Below, one piece after another: positions 8,448 to 15,905 of a stretch of DNA of 38,521 nt. Source of the stretch: Blastopirellula marina. Its GTDB lineage: Bacteria > Planctomycetota > Planctomycetia > Pirellulales > Thermoguttaceae. Position numbers and translations under genes: made by a program. Every line of letters begins with the position of its first letter. Position 1 is the first letter of the stretch. The DNA is taken from assembly GCA_020721945.1 (NCBI GenBank), contig DYLT01000009.1, positions 1-38,521 on the forward strand. Reading direction: 5' to 3'. Under the pieces are notes generated by a model. It made no database searches. It was not told the origin of the DNA and saw only the letters and a list, made by a program, of their open reading frames with translations.

Positions 8448-9559
8448 AAGTCGTACCAGACGCCCAACCCGAGTTTGTCCTCGTGTTGGGGGTAAAACTC
8501 GTACTGTTCGCTCTTGCCGGTGGAATACTGCATGCCGAGCCGGAACAGATGCCCGGTTTGCCCCCGCCATTGCCAGCCCGTTTGCACCACGAAATTGCCC
8601 CCGAAGTCGACTTCCTCGCGCAAGTGGGCATTCAGCGCAATGAACGGGGCGCCACGAAACGCGCCAATCCAATCCGCCGGACTGTAGTCGATGCCGAACT
8701 GGAATTCCCAGGGCTCGGCACCTCCATCGGTGTCGAACGACCAGGCGGCCTCGCCGTAGAGGCGAAGGTCTTCGGTCAGGTAGTACGAGTGGCCCCAAAC
8801 CAAGGCGTTCCGGCTATAGTTGATCCGCGGGAACGCGGGAAAACGCAGCATGAACTCGTCGCCTAGGTGCGAACTCAAGTGGTAGTACGCCAGCTTGGTC
8901 TGGTAGCGTCCCCAGCCGAACGTGAAGGGCACGCCGAACCGGAAATCGGTTGCCAGAACGTCCAGGTCGTGTTCGACATCGAGTCGCGGGAAACCGGCCC
9001 CTTCGATATCCACCTGAAAGCCCTGGGGAAACAAGGGGTCGTGATCTCCATAACGAAGCACCCCCGCCCGGCCGCCCAACGCCACGTCCCACATCCAACC
9101 CCAGTCGCGTTCGTGGTTCCAGACACTGGCAAATCGCGGTTCGCGCACCCCAGCCAGGTACGATCGGTAAATCAACCCGGACGGCAAGACTTGCCACGAC
9201 CAGTCCTGCCCAACGATCGCCCCGTTCCACTCTTCGGGGGCAAGGGAACTTCGCGCAAGCTCGGCCCCCTGCGATACCGCATGACCCGCTATGCCCCCGG
9301 GAGGGTCAGGCAACAAGGCTGCCGCGCCCATCGGCCCAAAGGGCATCTCCTGAGCCGGCGGGGTGGAAACCCAGTCACCGGGGTCCGACCCATTGAGAAA
9401 CGCAGGAGACTGGCCGTACGCGCGCGCCGCAAGGCACAACACGATCGCCACGACCGAGGCCACTGCACGGCAGATCGCCATCGAGCCGGGGATCGCTACG
9501 ATCCTTCTCCTAACCCGGTTGTCGATACGCCAATATCGCTGCATCCTTGCGCCGTCCAA
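8444..9559 (-). CDS. DUF1207 outer-membrane-type beta-barrel protein
   Basis: About 371 residues with a hydrophobic N-terminal signal (AICRAVASVVAIVLCLAARA, cleavage near AYG-Q). The mature part matches DUF1207 proteins: SGLIYRSYLAGVREPRFA, WGWMWDVALGGRAGVLRYGD, then alternating aromatic strands and a C-terminus ending WYDF. The terminal Phe and strand-like aromatic alternation suggest an outer-membrane beta-barrel. Function is unknown in the family, which is concentrated in planctomycetes. The longest frame begins with TTG at 9559, which has GGTGG about six bases upstream; ATG 9544 and ATG 9481 are alternatives, the last giving the most compact signal peptide. Its stop overlaps that of the convergent Gfo/Idh gene. 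Confidence 0.8.
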   Translation of the reverse strand: MDGARMQRYWRIDNRVRRRIVAIPGSMAICRAVASVVAIVLCLAARAYGQSPAFLNGSDPGDWVSTPPAQEMPFGPMGAAALLPDPPGGIAGHAVSQGAELARSSLAPEEWNGAIVGQDWSWQVLPSGLIYRSYLAGVREPRFASVWNHERDWGWMWDVALGGRAGVLRYGDHDPLFPQGFQVDIEGAGFPRLDVEHDLDVLATDFRFGVPFTFGWGRYQTKLAYYHLSSHLGDEFMLRFPAFPRINYSRNALVWGHSYYLTEDLRLYGEAAWSFDTDGGAEPWEFQFGIDYSPADWIGAFRGAPFIALNAHLREEVDFGGNFVVQTGWQWRGQTGHLFRLGMQYSTGKSEQYEFYPQHEDKLGLGVWYDF

Positions 9560-9697
9560 ACCGATCCACCGCAGGGTCCGCCCTTAACTCCTCTATCGGC
9601 ATTCGCAGCACAACCATCCCAAGACAAGCACGCATGCGCTCGTGCGCACGCCCCCGTCTTCCAATACCCCCCACGACTTCGGGAAGCAACCCCATCA

Positions 9698-10435
9698 TTA
9701 TGACCGGATCGCTTGGTTGATCAGGTATTTTGCGGCGATTGCGTCAAGCGAGCAGGGTGCGGTTGCTCCGCGCGACAGTTTCCGCAGGGCCTCGAGGTCC
9801 GACTTCCAGACCGTATCGCCGGGTGCCGCCAGACATCGCGCGCCGGGTTCGTAGTCCGAAAGCAGCAGGCCCCCTCTATAATAGTAGTAGTCCTCGCTGA
9901 TGTCGGTGGGATACAGCCGCATGTACGGCATGATGTCGTCGGGCTTGAACCACAGCTTGATCTCGCGCTCGGCCTCCTCCGTGGTGGCCGACGCATGGAC
10001 CAGGTTGTCAAGCCGTTCGCCCACCGTATTCCCCGCGTCGTCCTTGACGGGCACGACCGTGCCCAAGGCCCGAATGGTGCCCGGCGCGGTGTCGCGGGCC
10101 ACATGGGGGTTGGTTGGCCCCGCAATCGACCGAACTTTCTTGACCGCATCCGGCCCGCAGTAGACCAACGCAACCACACGGCGACGCTGAGGCCGTTCGG
10201 CGTAATGAATCTCGCCGGTAATATAGGAGATCAGCGCACTATAGAAAGCTTTTCCCTTGTGTTCGGCGTAATGCTCTTCGGCAAGCATCCTGGTCACATG
10301 GACGATCTTCGCACCCGCATACCTCAGGCCGGTGTGGAACTCGGAGAACTGCGACAGAATGTACCCCGTCAGGGAGACCTTCAGCGCGTCCGGCTTGATC
10401 AAGACGAGTGTTTGCTCCAGCTCGTTGGGTTCCAT
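9698..10435 (-). CDS. Nucleoside diphosphate kinase family protein, atypical long form
   Basis: The 245-residue protein has the NDK framework: TLVLIKPDAL (5' nucleotide-binding Lys 14), GPTNPHVARDTAPGTIR and NLVHASA with His 147 at the position of the phosphorylated active-site His. Canonical enzymes have about 140-150 residues and read HGSDS after Asn-Leu-Val; here it is HASAT. There is an insertion between the helical hairpin and GPTNP, and about 85 extra residues after the active site (RLYPTDISEDYYYYRGG and a Lys/Leu-rich tail). Phosphotransfer is plausible because Lys, Arg and His are kept, but the missing Ser-Asp pair could change rate or specificity. ATG 10435 has AAGGA at proper spacing. 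The promoter at 10599-10627 lies upstream. I withhold the symbol ndk because of the divergence. Confidence 0.85.
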   Translation of the reverse strand: MEPNELEQTLVLIKPDALKVSLTGYILSQFSEFHTGLRYAGAKIVHVTRMLAEEHYAEHKGKAFYSALISYITGEIHYAERPQRRRVVALVYCGPDAVKKVRSIAGPTNPHVARDTAPGTIRALGTVVPVKDDAGNTVGERLDNLVHASATTEEAEREIKLWFKPDDIMPYMRLYPTDISEDYYYYRGGLLLSDYEPGARCLAAPGDTVWKSDLEALRKLSRGATAPCSLDAIAAKYLINQAIRS

Positions 10436-10571
10436 TCGATAGTCCTTGATCCCTGCTCATTAGTGGGTCAGTGGGTCGCGGCCCGTAACCGCTTCGGCGC
10501 ATTATCGACCTGCGCCGTCGCCCCGCAAAGGTCGCCAGGCGACTTGCAAGGCGCACGCCCCGGGAATCGGT

Positions 10572-10589
10572 TGTGAATTCTTGTTCACA
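10572..10589. promoter_or_regulatory. Operator-like dyad at the NDK promoter
   Basis: TGTGAA and TTCACA form a perfect 6-bp inverted repeat separated by six bases. It lies just downstream of the -10 box at 10599-10604 (minus strand), so it covers the early transcribed region. The half-sites resemble CRP-family TGTGA/TCACA, but the spacing is two bases longer than the classical site. It could be an operator or a small RNA hairpin. Confidence 0.35.
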
Positions 10590-10598
10590 CGCGTGGTG

Positions 10599-10627
10599 AT
10601 TATACCCGCGTCGCCCCTGGCGGTCGA
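10599..10627 (-). promoter_or_regulatory. Putative promoter of the NDK-like gene
   Basis: Read on the minus strand, TCGACC is followed after 17 bases by a perfect TATAAT. The start codon of the NDK-like gene is about 160 bases downstream, so a long leader is predicted. Confidence 0.45.
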
Positions 10628-10715
10628 GACCAAGAGATGGCCAAAGTCGGCGAACCCCGGAGGAACCAGCTCCGGTCGCGGCGACCATGCCCACTTGCCG
10701 AGTTGCCTCGCTAGG

Positions 10716-10732
10716 CCCCGTTCCGAACGGGG
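10716..10732. repeat. Perfect inverted repeat in the 10436-11175 gene-free stretch
   Basis: CCCCGTT-CCG-AACGGGG is a 7-bp perfect stem with a three-base loop. No T-run follows on either strand, so it is not an obvious terminator. Between 10628 and 10801 I see nothing else supportable. Confidence 0.4.
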
Positions 10733-10801
10733 TCTCGCGAAAATGCGTAGGATAGGAAAATCACAGCCCGCAAACACTGAGCTACTTGCTTGCCCATCGA
10801 G

Positions 10802-10880
10802 CTACTTCACAATCATCACCGTGCAATGGCAGTGCTCGCTGACGCGGTCGGTGGTGCTGCCCAAGAAGAACCGAGGAGGA
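10802..10880 (-). pseudogene. Relic of a universal stress protein (UspA family) 3' end
   Basis: Translating the minus strand from about 10880 to the TAG at 10802-10804 gives FFLGSTTDRVSEHCHCTVMI followed by VK and stop. This matches the C-terminal ATP-binding motif of UspA-type proteins, G(S/T)-x(2)-D-x-V-x(2)-H-x(2)-C-x-V-x-(I/V)-V. Upstream in the same frame the protein loses any resemblance (Gln-Arg-Ala-Ile-Ser-Ser-Ser) exactly where the hairpin repeat begins at about 10893. The missing 120 or so residues are not found between here and the sulfatase start at 11176. The simplest reading is a gene remnant truncated by repeat insertion or deletion. It is short, so the identification rests on motif fit only. 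Confidence 0.6.
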
Positions 10881-10892
10881 GTAGAGGAGATA

Positions 10893-11166
10893 GCGCGTTG
10901 GCGATCGTGTGCATGGGAAGCGCACGCCACGAGGCGTCGCGTTCATGTCGGTTCGCGTGGGTGCGGAGCACCCGCCCTACTTCTACTGGTGGACGAGGTT
11001 GCATACGCTGCCAAGGAGGAGTATGGTGGGTGCGCTGCACCCACGCGCGTTGGCGATCGTGTACATGGGAAGCGCACGCCGCAAGGCGTCGCGTTCATGT
11101 CGGTTCGCGTGGGTGCGAAGCACCCACGCTACTTCTGGTGAACGAGGTTGCATACGCTGCCAAGGG
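10893..11166. repeat. Two-copy direct repeat carrying nested hairpins
   Basis: Copy 1 spans about 10893-11017 and copy 2 about 11045-11166, offset 149-152 bases, nearly identical apart from scattered substitutions and a small indel. Each copy has a small hairpin (ACGCC-loop-GGCGT; loop ACGA at 10924-10937, GCAA at 11076-11089) and a larger one (GGGTGC-GGA-GCACCC at 10959-10973; CGTGGGTGC-GAA-GCACCCACG at 11108-11128). A third large hairpin, GTGGGTGC-GCT-GCACCCAC (11026-11044), separates the copies. Copy 2 ends in CCAAGGGAGAG, which supplies the ribosome-binding site of the sulfatase gene. This looks like a REP-like dispersed element, not protein-coding. Confidence 0.8.
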
Positions 11167-11175
11167 AGAGCCGCC

Positions 11176-12642
11176 GTGGAGAACCTGCGTCGCTTTGTGT
11201 GGGCCCGCCTAGGCCTGTGCCCTGGCCGGGTGGCTTGGATCGTCTTGGGGACCGTGCTGGCGAGCGTGGCCGCCGTTGGCCCCGCGTGGTGCGGCGGCGA
11301 CCCGGCGCGGCCGAACGTGGTGATTCTCTTCGCCGACGACCAGGGCTACGGCGATCTGGGTTGTTATGGTTCGAATGTTCCCACGCCCCATCTCGATCGT
11401 ATGGCGGCCGAAGGGACACGCTTCACGAGTTTTTGCGTGGCCCAGGCGGTCTGTTCGGCCTCGCGCGCGGCGCTGTTGACCGGGTGCTATCCGAACCGCG
11501 TGGGCCTTCTGGGGGCCTTGGGTCCGAACGCGCGTCATGGCATTGACAACGACGAGTGGACGCTGGCCGAGATCGTCAAGAAACGGGGGTATGCCACGGC
11601 GGTCTATGGGAAGTGGCATTTGGGGCACCATCCGCGGTTTCTGCCGTTGCGTCACGGGTTCGACGAGTACTTCGGCCTGCCATACTCGAACGACATGTGG
11701 CCGCACCATCCCACGGCCGGCAAGAGCTACCCGCCTCTGCCGCTGATCGAGGGCGAGAAGACCCTCCAGACCATGCCCGACCAGAACCGGTTGACCACCT
11801 GGTACACCGAGCGGGCGGTGCGGTTCATCGAGCAGCACCGCGACCGGCCGTTCTTCCTCTATGTGCCGCACTCGATGCCGCACGTGCCGCTTCACGTCTC
11901 GGAACGGTTCCGTGGCAAATCGCCGCGCGGGTTGTACGGCGACGTGACGATGGAGATCGACTGGTCGGTGGGCGAGATTCTCGCCGCGCTAGCGCGATGC
12001 GACCTCGACCGGAACACCCTAGTGATCTACACGTCGGACAACGGCCCGTGGCTTTCGTACGGCAATCACGCGGGCTCGGCCGGACCGTTGCGCGAGGGCA
12101 AGGGCACGACGTTCGAGGGCGGGGTGCGCGTGCCGTGCCTCATGCGATGGCCGGGCCGGATTCCCGCGGGCCGGGTGTGCCACGAGCTGGCCGCCACGAT
12201 CGACATCCTGCCGACCATCGCCCGGCTGATCGGCGTGGCGCTGCCGCCGGATCGCCCCATCGACGGCAAGGATATTTGGCCGCTGATCTCGGGCCAGGCG
12301 GGTGCCAAGTGCCCCCACGAGGCGTACTGCTATTACTGGGACCGCGAACTTCAGGCGATCCGCAGCGGTCCCTGGAAACTGCACTTTCCCCATGCCTATC
12401 GAAGTCTCAAGCAGTCACCCGGCACGGATGGGCAGCCGGGCCCCTACGTGCAGAAACAGATCGGACTGGCGCTATTCAACCTCGAGCTGGACGTGGGCGA
12501 ATCGCACGACGTGGCGGCCGAACACCCCGAGGTCGTCCAGCGTCTGGAAGCCTTGGCGGAACGGGCCCGGAACGACTTGGGCGACTCGCGCACCGCCCGC
12601 AAGGGCAAGGGCGTGCGGTCGGCTGGCCAGTTGGCCAAATGA
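11176..12642 (+). CDS. Secreted formylglycine sulfatase (S1 family)
   Basis: I start at GTG 11176, seven bases after GGGAG at 11164; in-frame upstream sequence is repeat DNA. The 488-residue product has a signal peptide ([19 protein letters not shown] region). The metal-binding entry is [16 protein letters not shown] (about 50-65). The sulfatase signature is [11 protein letters not shown] with the formylglycine-forming Cys at about 93. Further catalytic stretches are [20 protein letters not shown] and YTSDNGPW. It hydrolyses sulfate esters after Cys is converted to formylglycine. Unlike many family members it has Ser-Ala rather than x-Pro inside the CxxxR motif, which is tolerated. Substrate is unknown, probably a sulfated polysaccharide. 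The dispersed repeat directly upstream leaves no obvious promoter. Confidence 0.93.
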   Translation: MENLRRFVWARLGLCPGRVAWIVLGTVLASVAAVGPAWCGGDPARPNVVILFADDQGYGDLGCYGSNVPTPHLDRMAAEGTRFTSFCVAQAVCSASRAALLTGCYPNRVGLLGALGPNARHGIDNDEWTLAEIVKKRGYATAVYGKWHLGHHPRFLPLRHGFDEYFGLPYSNDMWPHHPTAGKSYPPLPLIEGEKTLQTMPDQNRLTTWYTERAVRFIEQHRDRPFFLYVPHSMPHVPLHVSERFRGKSPRGLYGDVTMEIDWSVGEILAALARCDLDRNTLVIYTSDNGPWLSYGNHAGSAGPLREGKGTTFEGGVRVPCLMRWPGRIPAGRVCHELAATIDILPTIARLIGVALPPDRPIDGKDIWPLISGQAGAKCPHEAYCYYWDRELQAIRSGPWKLHFPHAYRSLKQSPGTDGQPGPYVQKQIGLALFNLELDVGESHDVAAEHPEVVQRLEALAERARNDLGDSRTARKGKGVRSAGQLAK

Positions 12643-12762
12643 GGACGGGACGGCGAGCGGATGTCGGTTTTCGTCGGGCCCACCGAGTGGAAGCTGGGTA
12701 TTGTGGCGATGCTGGGCAAGAGTGGTAAGCAAGTGAAATGTTTTCCGACCAAACCCGGTCCC

Positions 12763-12785
12763 GTTCCCTGCAAAAGCGAGGGAAC
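12763..12785. repeat. Palindromic hairpin between sulfatase and RRM gene
   Basis: GTTCCCT at 12763-12769 pairs perfectly with AGGGAAC at 12779-12785; the inside GC-AAAA-GC extends the stem past one bulged G, leaving an AAAA loop. It ends six bases before the RRM -35 box. It may end sulfatase transcription or be a dispersed palindrome. Confidence 0.5.
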
Positions 12786-12790
12786 CCCCG

Positions 12791-12818
12791 TTGCACAAGT
12801 TTGCGTTCCTGCTATGCT
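12791..12818 (+). promoter_or_regulatory. Putative promoter of the RRM gene
   Basis: TTGCAC at 12791-12796 and TATGCT at 12813-12818, 16 bases apart, sit about 120 bases before the start codon. The predicted leader holds two hairpins: GGTGGCC-ATTGG-GGCCACC (12832-12850) and TGCGG-loop-CCGCA (12859-12875). Confidence 0.45.
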
Positions 12819-12938
12819 ACGCTACACGACTGGTGGCCATTGGGGCCACCCTGGGAACTGCGGTTTGCCTCCGCACGGCCCTGTGTTTCCGAGAAGGCGG
12901 CGTCGCGCGTGCGGGCCGCAAGTAGGAGTGAGTGTTCG

Positions 12939-13262
12939 ATGTCGAAGAAATTGTTTGTCGGTGGCTTGAACTGGAAGACAACCGATGAGGGCCTGCGCCA
13001 GGCGTTCGAGCGGTTCGGCGAGATTACCGAGGCCAAGGTGATCACGGACCGCGAAACCGGTCGGTCCCGTGGTTTCGGGTTCGTCACTTTTGTCCAGGAC
13101 GACAGCGCCACCAGCGCGATCACCGAGATGGACGGCTCGCAACTGGAAGGCCGCACCATCAAGGTCAATCAGGCCGAAGAGCGGCCTCGAAGCGGCGGTG
13201 GCCGCGGCGGATACGGGGGCGGTGGCCGTGGCGGGCGCTCGGGCGGCTACAATCGAGGCTGA
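12939..13262 (+). CDS. Single-RRM glycine-rich RNA-binding protein
   Basis: The 107-residue protein starts at ATG 12939 after AGGAG at 12924. It is one RNA recognition motif with RNP2 (LFVGGL, residues 5-10) and RNP1 (RGFGFVTF, about 45-52), then a short Gly/Arg/Tyr tail (RGGYGGGGRGGRSGGY). This layout matches the small RRM proteins of cyanobacteria and planctomycetes, which bind single-stranded RNA and are often cold-induced. Aromatic residues in both RNP motifs are intact, so RNA binding is likely. It is a single-gene unit with its own promoter, structured leader and terminator. Cold induction is inference from family and leader, not seen directly. Confidence 0.93.
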   Translation: MSKKLFVGGLNWKTTDEGLRQAFERFGEITEAKVITDRETGRSRGFGFVTFVQDDSATSAITEMDGSQLEGRTIKVNQAEERPRSGGGRGGYGGGGRGGRSGGYNRG

Positions 13263-13272
13263 CCCTCGTTCT

Positions 13273-13313
13273 CGAACGCGCGGCGGGGAGCACCCCGCCG
13301 CGTTCGCTTTTTT
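13273..13313 (+). terminator. Intrinsic terminator of the RRM gene
   Basis: A GC-rich stem (CGAACG..CGGCGGGG pairing with CCCCGCCGCGTTCG, two bulged bases, AGCA loop) spans 13273-13306 and is followed by CTTTTTTG. It lies 10 bases after the RRM stop codon. Confidence 0.85.
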
Positions 13314-13375
13314 GGGCGTCTGGCGTCGCGGGCGCCGCGCCTTAAACCCGCGGCTGCGCCACGGCGGCGGCTCGC

Positions 13376-14224
13376 TCAGCGGCGCCTCAGGCGATGGTGC
13401 AGGAACTGGTGGCTTGCGCTGAACAGCCGGCGATAGCCCATCAGCACCACCGACACCGTGCCCAGCGAGGCCCCCGCCGCGATAAGAAACATGATGACGA
13501 TCTGGTACTTCACCGAGTCGATCGGCGGGGCGCCGGAAAGCAACTGACCGGTCATCATCCCGGGCAGACTTACCAGGCCCACGACCATCATGCTGTTGAT
13601 GATGGGGATCATGCCGGCGCGTACCGCGTCCTGAATGGGTCCCCGGGCAGCCTCCCAGCGGGTGGCGCCTAGGGCCAAGAGGGTCTCGATCTCGTCACGG
13701 CGGCGGTCGAGTTCCGCGCCCAGCCGGTCCAAGCCGAGCGAGATGCCGTTGAGCGTATTGCCGAGGATCATGCCCAACAGCGGGATCGCGTACTGGGGCG
13801 TGAACCAGGGGTCGGGCTGAACGATGCCCCACAGGGCCACCGCGCCGACCACCCACGAGCTGGCCCAGACCGACAGGACGCTGTCCCACCGCATGCCACG
13901 ATATTGGTGGCCGATGCGGTTGACCGCGGCCAGGCCCGCAATCAGACTCATTGCCATCGCCAAGGCCAGCACGATGTACCACTGCTGGTTGGCGAAAATC
14001 CACTCCAGGACCAGCCCGATGGCCAGAAGCTGGACCACGGTACGCAGCGCGGCTACGGCCAGACGGCGTTCGAGGCCCAGCCCCAGTGCCAGCGAAATCG
14101 CCCCGCTGACGACGATCAGGGCCACGGCCAGGCCGACTTGCCACGCGTCGAGAGGTTTGGCGCCTGGGGCAACCTCGACCGACGCCACTAGTGCGGTCAC
14201 GGCGACCAGCGCCTTGGTGCCCAT
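13376..14224 (-). CDS. FetB/UPF0014-type ABC transporter permease
   Basis: The 282-residue integral membrane protein matches E. coli FetB in order: RTVVQLLAIGLVLEWIF, IPLLGMILGNTLNGISLGL, LLALGATRWEA (the coupling-helix region), VGLVSLPGMMTGQLLSG and a final SASHQFL segment. About seven or eight hydrophobic helices are visible. FetB pairs with the ATPase FetA in a putative iron exporter that protects against peroxide. No fetA-like ATPase is visible in this window, and here the gene follows the DUF1080-ThuA gene by 14 bases on the same strand, probably translationally coupled. ATG 14224 is the start that opens just after that stop. Transport of iron is inferred from the family. The symbol is withheld because the partner is absent. 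Confidence 0.85.
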   Translation of the reverse strand: MGTKALVAVTALVASVEVAPGAKPLDAWQVGLAVALIVVSGAISLALGLGLERRLAVAALRTVVQLLAIGLVLEWIFANQQWYIVLALAMAMSLIAGLAAVNRIGHQYRGMRWDSVLSVWASSWVVGAVALWGIVQPDPWFTPQYAIPLLGMILGNTLNGISLGLDRLGAELDRRRDEIETLLALGATRWEAARGPIQDAVRAGMIPIINSMMVVGLVSLPGMMTGQLLSGAPPIDSVKYQIVIMFLIAAGASLGTVSVVLMGYRRLFSASHQFLHHRLRRR

Positions 14225-14238
14225 ACCCGACCAAGCCG

Positions 14239-15870
14239 TTACTTCGCCGCGTTCCACTGGCGGATCAACTCTTGCCAGTGCTTGCGGTTGAAGTTCTTGG
14301 GCTGGTCGTAGTCCTGGTTCGCTTCGAGTTCTTCCATGGTCGGGGTCTTCGTGACCACACCGCCTTTGGGGACGTCCAATCCGGCGACCCAGACGATCGC
14401 GTTGAGCACCACGGTGCGGAAGCCATCGCAGGCCCAGTTCCAGTGGGTATGGCCGCCGGTGAATCCGAAGCCGCGCCCGCCGTCGGGGCGCTCGCAGGCC
14501 CAGGCCACGTGTTCGGGCATACCCTTGCGTGCGCGCACCGTGGGGTTCGCGCCATGGGGGTCGTTGCCCTCGCGCCGGGTGCTGTCGGGCGGCACGGCGG
14601 TGAGGATCGGCGTGACACCCTCCAGGTTCTCGCGGAACCGCATGTGGTAGTACCACTCGTCGTCGATCGCGAAGGGCTTCACGCCGCGCGTAATGGGATG
14701 GTTGGGGAAGGTCTTGAACTCGGCCTTCCAGAACGGGTTGACCGACCAATAGGTCTCGAAATACCCGCCGACCCACTCGAGCACCTTCTTGCCCGCCCCT
14801 TCCTTGGGCACTTCGACCGCATAGTGGAGCAGGGCCAGGCCGACGCCCTTTCGCATGAGCGGCTCGATCTGATCGAGATGGGGGAGCATGGGATGGCCGC
14901 CACCCCCGTCGGAGTAGATCACGATCGCGGCAGCGCCATCGAACGCGTTGGGATCTTTGGGCCACCCGTCGCGGTAGACCACGCACTGGATCCCGGCGAC
15001 ATGCTGGTTCAACAGATCGGCCAGCAGCTTGCACCCGGCGTAATGGGCGTGCGAGGCATAGCCGTGGCTTTTCGCGCCCGCCACGAACACGACCTTTTTC
15101 TTCGCACCAACAGGCGCGGCCCGCTTGTGCTCAGCGGTCTGCGGTCCGAGGATCTTCAGGCGGATATTGCGGAACTGGATCTTCATCGGTGGGCCGGCGT
15201 GGAGCTGAAGCGCCAAGAGCCCGCTCGACTTGCGCGCTTCGCGGTCCTCGTCGGTGATGTCGGCCATGAGGACGCCGTTGATCTCGTGGGTGAAGTGGAA
15301 GCCGCGCGCCACGATGCGGTAGCGGTTCCAGTCGTTGTTTCGGATGGCCTTGGCCAGTTCGGCCGCGTCACCCAACCGGCCGACTTCCTTGGGCTTGTGG
15401 TCGGCGCCGATGACGACCTTCTGGCCGCGACCGCAAAGGATCCCGCGATCGCGCTCACCGTAAAGGATGCCCGTGAAAGTGTTCGAAGCGTCGATATCGG
15501 CCTGGTAGCCGCCGATGACCCATTTACCCCACTTCTCCGGCTCTTCGCGGCTTCGGTACTGAATGCCCGAGTTGCCTCCCTCGATCTTGTAGTCGAGGGT
15601 CAGTTCGAAGTCGCCGGGCTGGCCCTTGCGCCAGATGAGGAACGTGTTGCCCTTGGTGGGCTTCTCCTTGGTGGTCTGGCCGACGATCGCGCCGTCTTCA
15701 ACACGCCAGAACTCGGGATTACCGTCCCAGCCTTCGAGGGTCTTGCCGTCGAAGATCGGCTGGAATTCGTCGGCAGCGGCGCCGGCGGGTTGGCCTCGGC
15801 CGAGCATCGCCACGGCCGCCACGAGGCCGGCGCAAAACGGAACTACACGTCGCATCCATCGAGATGTCAT
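14239..15870 (-). CDS. Secreted DUF1080 (3-keto-glycoside hydrolase-like) and ThuA fusion protein
   Basis: The 543-residue protein starts at ATG 15870, with AGGGAGAA nine bases upstream, and has a signal peptide ending near GAAADEF. Residues about 36-225 form a DUF1080 domain: IFDGKTLEGWDG, VEDGAIVGQT, YKIEGGNSGIQYRS and the closing IQFRNIRLKIL. Residues about 245-490 form a ThuA domain, related to class I glutamine amidotransferases: VVFVAGAKSHGYASHAHYAG, AAAIVIYSDGGGGHP, LALLHYAVEVP, ITRGVKPFAIDDEWYYHMRF, GFTGGHTHWNW. DUF1080 proteins of Bacteroidota and planctomycetes act on 3-keto-disaccharides or glycosides; ThuA is associated with trehalose and other sugar use. A role in breaking down an oxidised glycan is the reasonable inference. 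The gene follows an esterase by 35 bases on the same strand. Confidence 0.92.
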   Translation of the reverse strand: MTSRWMRRVVPFCAGLVAAVAMLGRGQPAGAAADEFQPIFDGKTLEGWDGNPEFWRVEDGAIVGQTTKEKPTKGNTFLIWRKGQPGDFELTLDYKIEGGNSGIQYRSREEPEKWGKWVIGGYQADIDASNTFTGILYGERDRGILCGRGQKVVIGADHKPKEVGRLGDAAELAKAIRNNDWNRYRIVARGFHFTHEINGVLMADITDEDREARKSSGLLALQLHAGPPMKIQFRNIRLKILGPQTAEHKRAAPVGAKKKVVFVAGAKSHGYASHAHYAGCKLLADLLNQHVAGIQCVVYRDGWPKDPNAFDGAAAIVIYSDGGGGHPMLPHLDQIEPLMRKGVGLALLHYAVEVPKEGAGKKVLEWVGGYFETYWSVNPFWKAEFKTFPNHPITRGVKPFAIDDEWYYHMRFRENLEGVTPILTAVPPDSTRREGNDPHGANPTVRARKGMPEHVAWACERPDGGRGFGFTGGHTHWNWACDGFRTVVLNAIVWVAGLDVPKGGVVTKTPTMEELEANQDYDQPKNFNRKHWQELIRQWNAAK

Positions 15871-15905
15871 GGTTGGTTCTCCCTGTGCCTTTCGATTCGA
15901 GGTCC

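Noticed and set aside
6869-8866. Long open frames overlapping the isomerase and oxidoreductase genes (plus frame of 665 codons; minus frame 6984-8798)
   Set aside because: Arg/Pro/Gly-rich low-complexity translations with no motif, fully overlapping well-supported genes; typical shadows in GC-rich DNA.
10581-11212. Open frames within the hairpin repeat ([16 protein letters not shown]-type peptides)
   Set aside because: They arise from the repeat and are present in several frames; no independent coding evidence.
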